Below, piece by piece: positions 1 to 5,742 of a DNA stretch of 5,826 nt. Position 1 is the stretch's first letter, and every line of letters begins with the position of its first letter. The position numbers were made by a program, and so were the translations under genes. The notes under the pieces were generated by a model. That model was not told the origin of the DNA, did not search any database, and worked only from the letters and a program-made list of their open reading frames with translations. This DNA is from Candidatus Magasanikiibacteriota bacterium (GTDB lineage Bacteria; Patescibacteriota; Patescibacteriia; Magasanikbacterales; UBA10003): the NCBI GenBank assembly GCA_003514455.1, contig DOQH01000019.1, forward strand, positions 12,627 to 18,452, given 5' to 3'.

Positions 1-131
1 TTTCTTTGCTCGGATAAACTCGCCCAGCCTTTCAGGCCACCGACCTCGGCATCCCCCTGCCTTAGCCATAGCGAGATGCCTCGGTCTGGCTCAAACATAT
101 CCTCGCTTCAGAAAATCACATTGCCTCCGCC
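1..131 (-). ncRNA. Structured RNA-like interspersed repeat, copy A (cut by left edge)
   Basis: This stretch aligns with 3036-3174 over its whole length, by eye about three quarters identical with one single-base indel near 54-61. On the minus strand it can fold into: an outer A/T stem (110-114 with 1-5, then cut off by the window edge); a stem 98-106 with 8-16 (GC, tandem GA/GA mismatch, GGATA/TATCC); a long stem 75-86 with 42-53 (GATGCC and GGTC arms, again split by GA/GA); and a hairpin around 25-39 with a GGCCTGAAAGGCT core. The loop at 54-74 and the segments 87-97 and 17-23 are nearly invariant between copies. It starts at GGCGGAGGC (131-123), which overlaps the last base of the methyltransferase stop codon, so it lies in that gene's 3' UTR. 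I do not recognise an RNA family. A transcript has not been shown. Confidence 0.6.
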
Positions 132-868
132 TACTTTTCTGCCATTAAAACCAAATCTTTTCCCTCTTTAGCGCTTTGTGATTTTACTTCTGTTTCTTTT
201 ATCGCGTAATAAGCCGTCACTTTTTTAAATCCGGCATCTTTAAATAATTTACTTAATTCATTTTTAGTAAACGCATGCAAGTAACGACTGATTACTTTGC
301 CAACTGTCCCCTTCCACGGAATCACTACATCGCCACTGTCCAATCCCTCTTGATTATTTTTCAATTGCTCGTTGATGTTAAATTTTTTATAGGCCCAATC
401 AGAAAACATATTCCAAACAGTCACCATTACTTTTCCGCCGGGCTTTAATACGCGCAAAATTTCTTGTGACGCCTGACTGCGCAACTCATGACTCGGTATA
501 TGATGCAAAACCGCGAAAACGCACACCCAATCAAACTGATTATTGATAAAAGGCAATTTGGTGATACTGCCTTTGATAAATTTTACTTTTGCCTTTCCTT
601 TATTTTTCAACGCCTTTTTTTTGGCCAATGACAATAATTTTTTACTGACATCCAAGCCGACATAATTGATTGACTTATCGGCTAAAACAGGATAGAATAC
701 ACCATTGCCGCAACCAACATCCAAAACACGATCGCCATTTTTAATACGACTGGCAACTTTAATTTGATTGGCGCGAGCGACAAAACGCGATATATTCCAT
801 TCTTTTGCCACAGCATCATAATCATTTTCGACTTTTTTCATTATTTTTTTCGCCTCATCCAAATACAT
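131..868 (-). CDS. Trm9/ALKBH8-like class I SAM methyltransferase, putative tRNA wobble-uridine modifier
   Basis: A 245-residue class I SAM-dependent methyltransferase, probably cytosolic (no signal peptide or membrane segment seen). Motif I VLDVGCGNG is at residues 48-56, the acidic strand-2 end GLDVS at 71-75, the motif IV region DWVCVFAVLHHIP at 113-125, and LKPGG at 141-145. What narrows the family is the YDAVA N-terminus (17-21), LHHI followed by an Arg-rich helix, VWN after LKPGG, DVVIPWKG (180-187) and RYLHAFTKNEL (195-205). These match the DVLVPW and RYYH-F--GEL signatures of Trm9 and the ALKBH8 methyltransferase domain, which methylate cm5U34 of tRNA to mcm5U. The elp3 neighbour, encoding the cm5U-forming enzyme, supports that assignment. 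No Shine-Dalgarno precedes ATG 868; ATG 841 (Met10), with GAGG 11 nt upstream, is an alternative start that keeps all motifs. Stop is TAG at 133-131. The class assignment is firm; the tRNA substrate is inference. Confidence 0.85.
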   Translation of the reverse strand: MYLDEAKKIMKKVENDYDAVAKEWNISRFVARANQIKVASRIKNGDRVLDVGCGNGVFYPVLADKSINYVGLDVSKKLLSLAKKKALKNKGKAKVKFIKGSITKLPFINNQFDWVCVFAVLHHIPSHELRSQASQEILRVLKPGGKVMVTVWNMFSDWAYKKFNINEQLKNNQEGLDSGDVVIPWKGTVGKVISRYLHAFTKNELSKLFKDAGFKKVTAYYAIKETEVKSQSAKEGKDLVLMAEK

Positions 869-870
869 AC

Positions 871-2454
871 ATGAAAACTTTAATCAAAAAATTAATTCAA
901 CAAAGGAATCTGACGCGCCCGCAACTTGACGAACTGAAAAATAGTTGGTCGCGTTTGAATTATCGCAACGCGCCGTCCACAGCCGAGGTTTTGAAAGAAT
1001 ATCGGCGACTGGTCGCTCATAAAAAAATATCGCCATCGGCGCCATTGGAAGCCATTTTACAAAAACGCGCTGTGCGCACGCTTTCCGGTGTAGCAATCGT
1101 GACTGTTCTCACTAAACCTTGGCCCTGCCCGGGGCGCTGTGTTTATTGTCCGCTGGAGCCGGATATGCCTAAAAGTTATCTTAAAAGCGAGCCGGCGGCC
1201 CAACGCGCCTATTTTAACAAATTTAATCCGTATAATCAAGTTATTTCCCGCTTGCAGATGTTGTACAACAACGGCCACCCGACTGACAAAATTGAACTTA
1301 TCGTGAAAGGCGGCAGCTGGAACAGCTACCAATGGAAATATCAAGTCTGGTTTATTAAAGAATGCTTTAGAGCGTGCAATGATTTTCAGTCAAATAAAAA
1401 ACACGAAAATCAAAATCTGGCCAAAACGCAAAAATTGAATGAAACAGCGGCACATCGCCTGATCGGCCTTACTTTGGAAACGCGCCCGGATTTAATCACC
1501 CACCAAACCGCCGAACAAATGCGCGTACTGGGATGCACTCGCGTGGAAATGGGAATACAGCACACTGATAACAAAATTCTACAATTAACCAAACGCGGAC
1601 ACACGATTGAAGACGCGAAAAAAGCAACCGCGTTATTGCGTTATTACGGATTTAAAATTGATTTTCATTTAATGCCACAACTGCCCGGCTCCACTCCGGC
1701 AAAGGACTGCAAAATGTTTGAAAAAAATTTTGCTGACCCGGATTTACGACCGGACATGATTAAAATTTATCCTTGCACGGTTGTTAAAAATTCCGAACTA
1801 TATCAATGGCACAAAAAAGGTAAATTCAAACCATATACTGACAAAAAATTGATTGAAATGCTTGTCAAAGTAAAATCAAAAATTATTCCGCGCTACTGCA
1901 GAATTTCGCGCCTGATTCGCGACATTCCGTCCACGGAAATAGTTGCCGGCAATAAAATAACAAACTTGCGCCAAACAATTCAAAAGGAAATGAAAAAACA
2001 CGGACTCAAGTGCCAATGCTTGCGCTGTCGCGAAATTGGACATCAAGAAAAAATAAAAAATAAAATTCCTAAATTATTCATTGATAAATACTCTACGTCA
2101 GGCGGCACAGAATATTTTTTAAGTTTTGAAGATACTAAACGCCGCGCTGTTTATGCTTTTTGTCGTTTGCGCCTTGGCGCTGACGGCCTATACCCAGCTT
2201 TTATCCGCGAACTGCATACTTACGGTCACCTTATGCCGCTTGGTCAAAAATCAAAAAAAGCCAGCCAACATCAAGGGCTGGGCAAAAAATTAATTGCCAA
2301 AGCGGAAAAAATTGCCAGCAAAAGCGGCGCGGACACCATTGCTGTTATTTCCGGCATTGGCGTGCGCGGATATTATAAAAAACTTGGCTACAAAATTCGC
2401 GAAACCTATATGGTAAAAAAACTGCCCCGACAAAACCGTCGAGGCAAAACATAA
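871..2454 (+). CDS. elp3: Elp3 tRNA uridine-34 carboxymethyl-forming radical SAM/GNAT enzyme
   Basis: Elp3 uses a SAM-derived radical to attach an acetyl-CoA-derived carboxymethyl group to C5 of wobble uridine in tRNA (cm5U34). From ATG 871 the protein has 527 residues, near full-length Elp3. A basic N-terminal tRNA-binding region (1-70) is followed by RTLSGVAIVTVLTKP and the 4Fe-4S motif CPGRCVYC (Cys86, Cys90, Cys93). The radical SAM barrel includes IELIVKGGSW (141-150), LETRPDLI (202-209) and VEMGIQHTD (225-233). A Cys-rich linker, CQCLRCREIGH (381-391), fits the Elp3 zinc site. The C-terminal acetyltransferase domain has FIRELHTYG (444-452), the acetyl-CoA loop HQGLGKK (467-473), AVISGIGVRGYYKKLGY and the family-typical end YMVKKL. 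An in-frame TTG at 805 would add 22 residues antisense to the methyltransferase and is unlikely. No Shine-Dalgarno precedes ATG 871, so a leaderless mRNA is possible. It converges on 2475-2870 with a 20-bp gap and no clear terminator. Confidence 0.95.
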   Translation: MKTLIKKLIQQRNLTRPQLDELKNSWSRLNYRNAPSTAEVLKEYRRLVAHKKISPSAPLEAILQKRAVRTLSGVAIVTVLTKPWPCPGRCVYCPLEPDMPKSYLKSEPAAQRAYFNKFNPYNQVISRLQMLYNNGHPTDKIELIVKGGSWNSYQWKYQVWFIKECFRACNDFQSNKKHENQNLAKTQKLNETAAHRLIGLTLETRPDLITHQTAEQMRVLGCTRVEMGIQHTDNKILQLTKRGHTIEDAKKATALLRYYGFKIDFHLMPQLPGSTPAKDCKMFEKNFADPDLRPDMIKIYPCTVVKNSELYQWHKKGKFKPYTDKKLIEMLVKVKSKIIPRYCRISRLIRDIPSTEIVAGNKITNLRQTIQKEMKKHGLKCQCLRCREIGHQEKIKNKIPKLFIDKYSTSGGTEYFLSFEDTKRRAVYAFCRLRLGADGLYPAFIRELHTYGHLMPLGQKSKKASQHQGLGKKLIAKAEKIASKSGADTIAVISGIGVRGYYKKLGYKIRETYMVKKLPRQNRRGKT

Positions 2455-2474
2455 GCAGTTAATCCCTCCAAAAG

Positions 2475-2870
2475 TTAAAGTTCTCCGCCTTCATGCAGAT
2501 GACGGCGCAAAGCCGTCTTGTGGCGCGCCCGCTCATCGCGAGTCCTTGGCTTACGATGCGTGGCGCGGCGTCCTTGGAAAAGAAAACAAGTGACGAGCGT
2601 GTTGCTCGCGGAATTCATCACCAGCACAAACCGTTCGTAACGAAAATAGCTTGAACCCGGATATTGCCTTTTCCTTTTCTTCCAATTGCGCAAACTGGTT
2701 ATGTCCAGCCACGCGCTGATCGCCAGTATCCGTCGAAGCTCTACTTCAAGCAGTTGCCAATCACTGTCGAAAACGTCCAGACCAAGCCGCACGCTCCTTT
2801 GGTAAAATCGCTTCAAAGCGTGGTCGCTGATCTGAACACGATCTGTTTCTTGCGCACACACCATTAGCAC
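2475..2870 (-). CDS. Hypothetical protein, basic C-terminus, HALKRFYQR motif
   Basis: I do not recognise this 131-residue protein. It begins with a short region leading to ISDHALKRFYQR (14-25), then a helix-like LLEVELRRILAISAWLDI stretch, a basic KKRKRQ patch (64-69), two predicted strands FVLVMN (81-86) and TLVTCFLF (91-98), and a strongly basic tail rich in Arg and His. An N-terminal HAxxR-x-x-R helix plus a late V-x-x-x-LVT strand recalls small HEPN/BrnT/DUF4258-like proteins, but that is only a resemblance. The start is GTG 2870 or ATG 2864; AAAGGAGG (2891-2884) lies 13 nt before GTG, and AAAGGGGG (2877-2870) lies 5 nt before ATG. By eye it is about half G+C against mid-40s per cent in glyA and elp3, with more CGC and CTG codons. 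A convincing promoter lies upstream, so it is probably a real single-gene unit, possibly acquired. Confidence 0.65.
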   Translation of the reverse strand: MLMVCAQETDRVQISDHALKRFYQRSVRLGLDVFDSDWQLLEVELRRILAISAWLDITSLRNWKKRKRQYPGSSYFRYERFVLVMNSASNTLVTCFLFQGRRATHRKPRTRDERARHKTALRRHLHEGGEL

Positions 2871-2891
2871 CCCCTTTCTTCGCCCTCCTTT
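2870..2891 (-). promoter_or_regulatory. Purine-rich ribosome binding region of the 2475-2870 gene
   Basis: Reading the minus strand, AAAGGAGG spans 2891-2884 and AAAGGGGG spans 2877-2870. The first is a near-perfect Shine-Dalgarno but 13 nt from GTG 2870 and 19 nt from ATG 2864. The second is 5 nt from ATG 2864. The pair leaves the start ambiguous but supports ATG 2864 slightly. No other gene here has a comparable site, which sets this gene apart. Confidence 0.6.
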
Positions 2892-2942
2892 AGCAGGTTG
2901 TTATTGTTGCTCACCCAATCCACCTCCGCCACCGGATTTATT

Positions 2943-2971
2943 ATCCTAATACAACCAATTGAATTTGTCAA
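2943..2971 (-). promoter_or_regulatory. Sigma70-type promoter for the 2475-2870 gene
   Basis: On the minus strand a perfect TTGACA -35 box (2971-2966) is separated by exactly 17 bp from TAGGAT (2948-2943), which matches four of six positions of TATAAT. Transcription would start near 2936, leaving a leader of about 65 nt before the gene. This is the clearest promoter in the window. It lies downstream of the RNA repeat copy B on the same strand, so the gene does not need that element for expression. Confidence 0.6.
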
Positions 2972-3035
2972 GTATTGCTGATACAATAAGAGGGCTATGA
3001 TTTTTGAATCGTTGGAATTTAAATAAAATGGGCTC

Positions 3036-3174
3036 GGCAGATGAATTTTTTTCGCTCGGATAAACTCGCATGGCCTTTCAGGCCATCGGACTCGACGTTC
3101 TCTACCTTAGCCATCGCAAAACGCCTCGTCCTGGCTCAAACATGTCCTCGCTGTAAAAATTATCTGCCTCCGCC
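3036..3174 (-). ncRNA. Structured RNA-like interspersed repeat, copy B (complete)
   Basis: This is the complete copy of the repeat also found at 1-131. On the minus strand, 5' to 3', it begins with GGCGGAGGC (3174-3166). The outer stem pairs 3162-3168 with 3036-3042 (GGCAGAT/ATCTGCC), then after a one-base bulge an A/T run (3155-3161 with 3044-3050). Next come 3143-3151 with 3054-3062 (GC, GA/GA mismatch, GGA/TCC), the long stem 3120-3131 with 3088-3099 (GGAC, GA/GA, GGCGTT), and a perfect 7-bp hairpin 3080-3086 with 3070-3076. Most substitutions relative to copy A in the long stem preserve pairing. A TTTTATTT run follows 7 nt after the closing stem. It sits antisense and immediately upstream of glyA, starting 27 bp from its ATG. 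No open frame is shared with copy A. The fold is inferred; transcription is untested. Confidence 0.65.
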
Positions 3175-3200
3175 TTTATTACTTTATAAAATATTGACAT

Positions 3201-4439
3201 ATGCACAAACAAACACTTGAACAATTTGACCCTGACATTAACGCCGCGATTGAACGGGAAAAACAGCGGCAAGAAGAGGGCTTGGAAATGATTCCTTCGG
3301 AAAATTTCGTCTCCCCAGCTGTTTTGGAGGCCTTGGGTTCAATTTTGACAAATAAATATTCAGAGGGCTATCCCGGCAAACGGTATTATGGCGGCTGTCA
3401 ATTTATTGATGAAATTGAACAACTGGCGATTGACCGCGCCAAACAATTATTCAATGCCGAGCATGTGAATGTCCAGCCGCTATCCGGCGCGCCGGCCAAC
3501 ATCGCTGTATATTTTGCTTTGCTTAAACCGGGCGAAACAGTACTCGGAATGGATTTATCGCATGGCGGACACCTGACTCACGGACACCCTGTCACCTACA
3601 TGGCGCAGATTTTTAATTTCGTGCGCTATAAAACAAATTCTCTTGGTTTGATTGATTTGGATAATCTGCGGCAGATGGCATTGGAACACAAACCAAAAAT
3701 GATCTTGGTTGGCTACTCGGCATATTCTCGCGAAATTGATTATCAGGCGGTGCAAAAAATTGCTGATGAAGTTGGCGCCATTACCATGGCTGACATCGCC
3801 CACATTGCCGGACTTATTGCAGCCGGAGAAATGAACAACCCTGTGCCGATTTTTGATGTTGTCACCACAACCACGCACAAAACATTGCGCGGCCCCAGAG
3901 GCGGCATGATTATGTGCAAAGAAAAATGGGCCAAACAAATTGACAAAGCTGTTTTCCCTGGACTGCAAGGTGGGCCGCATGAAAACAATATAGCGGCCAA
4001 AGCCGTGGCTTTTAAAGAAGCTCTGGAACCAGCTTTCAAGGACTATGCGCGCCAAATCAAAAAGAACGCTAAAATTCTAGAAGCGGAATTTATCAAACGA
4101 GATTACAAATTATGTTTTAGCGGAACGGACAATCATTTGCTTTTAATTGATGTGACAAATAAAGAACTGTCCGGCAAGCAAGCGCAGATCGCCCTTGACG
4201 CGGCTGGCATTACTGTGAACAAAAATATGGTGCCGGATGACTCGCGTTCCCCAATGGATCCGTCAGGCATTCGTTTAGGCACGCCAGCCATTACCACCCG
4301 CGGAATGAAAGAAACTGAAATGGTACAAATTACCAACTTAATTGATGAAGCAATCAAAAACTGGCAAGACGAGACCAAGCTGGCGGCTATTCGCCAACAG
4401 GTTGTGGATTTGACTAAAAAATTCCCGCTTTATTCATGA
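3201..4439 (+). CDS. glyA: Serine hydroxymethyltransferase
   Basis: PLP-dependent cytosolic enzyme that converts serine plus tetrahydrofolate to glycine plus 5,10-methylene-THF, the main entry of one-carbon units. The 412 residues match the usual length (E. coli 417). Visible signatures are IPSENF (31-36), [17 protein letters not shown] (49-65), [10 protein letters not shown] (91-100), [11 protein letters not shown] (118-128), MADIAHIAG (196-204, with the PLP-contacting Asp198 and His201), the Schiff-base lysine Lys227 in [23 protein letters not shown] (252-260), and [12 protein letters not shown] (357-368, substrate-carboxylate Arg358). ATG 3201 lies without a Shine-Dalgarno; the first conserved block begins about 15 residues in, so the start fits. 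It is first in a cluster: its TGA overlaps the folD ATG by four bases (ATGA), which suggests translational coupling and joins methylene-THF production to its oxidation. Confidence 0.97.
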   Translation: MHKQTLEQFDPDINAAIEREKQRQEEGLEMIPSENFVSPAVLEALGSILTNKYSEGYPGKRYYGGCQFIDEIEQLAIDRAKQLFNAEHVNVQPLSGAPANIAVYFALLKPGETVLGMDLSHGGHLTHGHPVTYMAQIFNFVRYKTNSLGLIDLDNLRQMALEHKPKMILVGYSAYSREIDYQAVQKIADEVGAITMADIAHIAGLIAAGEMNNPVPIFDVVTTTTHKTLRGPRGGMIMCKEKWAKQIDKAVFPGLQGGPHENNIAAKAVAFKEALEPAFKDYARQIKKNAKILEAEFIKRDYKLCFSGTDNHLLLIDVTNKELSGKQAQIALDAAGITVNKNMVPDDSRSPMDPSGIRLGTPAITTRGMKETEMVQITNLIDEAIKNWQDETKLAAIRQQVVDLTKKFPLYS

Positions 4440-5314
4440 ATATAATTGACGGCCTGGCGCTGGCCAAAAAAATCCGCGCGGAATTGAAAGAAAAAATTGC
4501 CGCCTCGGGATTGAAACCCGGACTTGGCGTTATTTTAGTTGGCAATGACACGGCTTCTCATTTGTATGTTCGCTTGAAAGAAAAGGCCTGCGCCGAAGCC
4601 GGCATTTATTTTGAAAAACATCTTTTCCAAGCTGACATTGAGGAAGAAGCCATTATCCAAAAAATTCAAGAATTAAACTCCTCGGCAAAAATTCACGGCA
4701 TTTTAACGCAGTTGCCGCTCCCTTCTCATCTTAATCCTGACCGCGTAATTGCCGCGATTAACCCAAATAAGGATGCAGATGGCTTTCATCCGGAAAATAT
4801 TAAATTATTGCGCGAAGTCTGGCCGAATGTGGAGCCGGTTTTAGCTAAAGCGATTTGGCGGCTGATTGAAGAAGCGAGAAAAAAGGACGGGGATGAGGCG
4901 TCGCACCGGACAAAAACATTGATTATCGGCAACAGCGACGCTTTTATAGAGCCATTGGAATTGTTTCTAAAACAAAAAGGACTTGATGCCTGTCACATTC
5001 ACTCCGGACAATTAGACCGGCAAGTCATCAAACAATTTGATATTGTCATTATAGCTGTCGGCCAGTCGAATTTTCTAGCCGGTGATGATTTAAAAGATGG
5101 AGCAATTGTTATTGATGTTGGCATTAATCGCCTACCCCTGCCTACCGGACAGGTGGGCGACGGCTCAATCTGCGGCGATGTGAATTTTGAATCAACGCGC
5201 GATAAAAACGGCTGGATTACGCCGGTGCCTGGCGGAGTCGGACCCATGACCGTAGCCATGCTTTTGGAAAATGTGTATGTTTTATCTCTCAAACACGCCG
5301 GAAGAAACATTTAA
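4436..5314 (+). CDS. folD: FolD methylene-THF dehydrogenase/cyclohydrolase, divergent cofactor domain
   Basis: FolD oxidises 5,10-methylene-THF to methenyl-THF with NAD(P)+ and hydrolyses it to 10-formyl-THF for purines and fMet-tRNA. The 292 residues fit the family. The catalytic half is intact: YVRLKEK (44-50, active-site Lys48), GILTQLPLP (88-96), [11 protein letters not shown] (111-121, Asp115). So is the end: DVGINR (227-232), GDVN (247-250) and [10 protein letters not shown] (263-272). The nucleotide-binding half is unusual: the PCTPxG motif is replaced by [12 protein letters not shown] (133-144), and the G-x-S-x-x-VG-[RK]-P loop is GNSDAFIEP (165-173). Between GINR and GDV there are 14 residues, against 7 in E. 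coli; the extra ones come from a G/C-rich repeat at 5131-5157. It overlaps glyA by 4 bp and tsaE by about 38-44 bp. Folate role firm; cofactor preference and cyclohydrolase activity uncertain. Confidence 0.92.
   Translation: MNIIDGLALAKKIRAELKEKIAASGLKPGLGVILVGNDTASHLYVRLKEKACAEAGIYFEKHLFQADIEEEAIIQKIQELNSSAKIHGILTQLPLPSHLNPDRVIAAINPNKDADGFHPENIKLLREVWPNVEPVLAKAIWRLIEEARKKDGDEASHRTKTLIIGNSDAFIEPLELFLKQKGLDACHIHSGQLDRQVIKQFDIVIIAVGQSNFLAGDDLKDGAIVIDVGINRLPLPTGQVGDGSICGDVNFESTRDKNGWITPVPGGVGPMTVAMLLENVYVLSLKHAGRNI
5131..5157. repeat. G/C-rich imperfect inverted repeat inserted in frame in folD
   Basis: The bases from 5131 form an imperfect inverted repeat around CCGG (5145-5148), with CCCCTG (5135-5140) facing CAGGTGGG (5150-5157). 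They are read as LPLPTGQVG (233-241), between the conserved GINR and DGSICGDV blocks, where E. coli FolD has seven fewer residues. From memory, CCTGCCTACCGG-like palindromes are abundant in Patescibacteria genomes and sometimes enter genes as LPTG/LPAG-type peptides; this resemblance is inference. The insertion is a multiple of three and falls in a surface loop region between conserved elements. Confidence 0.5.
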
Positions 5315-5705
5315 TTTAGGAAAAAAAACCGTTGCCGGCTTGCGTGGAGGCGATATTTTGACATTGTCCGGAGAATTAGGCGCTGGCAAAACCGTATTTA
5401 TCAAAGGACTGGCATCCGGCTTTGGCATTAAACAAACCGTGCGCAGTCCGAGTTTTAATTTAATGAAAATTTATAAATTACCCGAACAAAAAAATATAAA
5501 ACATCTTGTCCATCTGGATTGCTACCGCCTCAAATCGGCGCAAGAAGTGATTAATATCGGACTTTTGGAATATCTTGGCGCGCCAAATACTGTCTGCGCT
5601 ATTGAATGGCCGGAAAAAATCGCGCCTCTGCTCAAAAAATTTAAAATACAAAAAATCAAAATCTCAATTCTGAAAAATGACCGAAGAAAAATCTCTTTAA
5701 ACTAA
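5271..5705 (+). CDS. tsaE: TsaE, tRNA t6A37 biosynthesis ATPase
   Basis: TsaE (YjeE) is the P-loop ATPase that works with TsaB and TsaD to put threonylcarbamoyl on A37 of ANN-decoding tRNAs in bacteria. The 144-residue protein matches the family (E. coli 153). It shows the N-terminal [13 protein letters not shown] (7-19), Walker A GELGAGKT (34-41, Lys40 and Thr41), the switch-like SPSFNLMKIY (59-68), HLDCYRL (81-87, Asp83) and the diagnostic IEWPEK (111-116, Glu112 and Trp113). Start is ATG 5271 or ATG 5277; TGGAAA 8 nt before the second gives it weak RBS support. Either start lies inside folD, an overlap of 38-44 bp in another frame, so it must be co-transcribed with folD. A hairpin terminator begins at its stop codon. 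The C-terminus is short and basic, and nothing essential looks missing. Confidence 0.94.
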   Translation: MCMFYLSNTPEETFNLGKKTVAGLRGGDILTLSGELGAGKTVFIKGLASGFGIKQTVRSPSFNLMKIYKLPEQKNIKHLVHLDCYRLKSAQEVINIGLLEYLGAPNTVCAIEWPEKIAPLLKKFKIQKIKISILKNDRRKISLN

Positions 5706-5733
5706 AAACTCCTCTGAAAATCAAAGGAGTTTT
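5705..5733. terminator. Bidirectional hairpin terminator between tsaE and the convergent gene
   Basis: A perfect 9-bp inverted repeat, AAAACTCCT (5705-5713) and AGGAGTTTT (5725-5733), encloses an 11-nt loop and starts on the last base of the tsaE stop codon. The T-run on the plus side is only the end of the stem plus scattered Ts. On the minus side the arm is followed by TTAGTTT, so it may work better for the convergent minus-strand gene. Its place between two convergent stop codons fits a shared terminator. Confidence 0.7.
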
Positions 5734-5742
5734 GCTTATAAT

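Larger units (their letters stand above)
2871..3200. other. Intergenic region between the hypothetical gene and glyA
   Basis: This 330-bp gap holds the RBS region and minus-strand promoter of the hypothetical gene (2870-2971), an A/T-rich stretch (2972-3035) where I see no convincing site, and the repeated RNA-like element copy B (3036-3174). The last 26 bases before glyA are A/T-rich, with TATAAAAT at 3185-3192. If that served as a -10 box, glyA mRNA would be nearly leaderless, but I see no matching -35 box. Confidence 0.6.

Noticed and set aside
805..870. In-frame TTG start for elp3 at 805, adding 22 residues.
   Set aside because: The added residues are antisense to the methyltransferase N-terminus, do not resemble Elp3 sequence, and no Shine-Dalgarno precedes them.
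2501..2517. Perfect GACGGC/GCCGTC hairpin just past the elp3 stop, as an elp3 terminator.
   Set aside because: No T-run follows on the plus strand, and it lies within the end of the hypothetical gene's coding region.
2664..2867. Plus-strand open frame opposite the hypothetical gene.
   Set aside because: No RBS or recognisable motif, and it is antisense to a frame with a strong promoter and RBS; taken as a shadow.
3103..3144. Small ORF in the RNA-like repeat beginning ATG TTT GAG CC on the minus strand (MFEP...).
   Set aside because: It stops after 13 codons in copy B but stays open to the window edge in copy A; the two copies share no full frame, and the substitutions are explained by RNA pairing.
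1..3174. The two repeat copies as ends of an insertion sequence or as a CRISPR array.
   Set aside because: They are in direct orientation about 3 kb apart, enclose no transposase, and lack the short regular repeat-spacer pattern of CRISPR.
3194..3199. TTGACA right before glyA as its -35 box.
   Set aside because: It touches the start codon (ATG 3201), so the promoter would start inside the gene; no -10 box was found at the right distance.
4437..4439. TGA read as glycine, as in some CPR lineages.
   Set aside because: GlyA ends at its normal length on this TGA and folD starts there by ATGA overlap, so TGA is a stop here.
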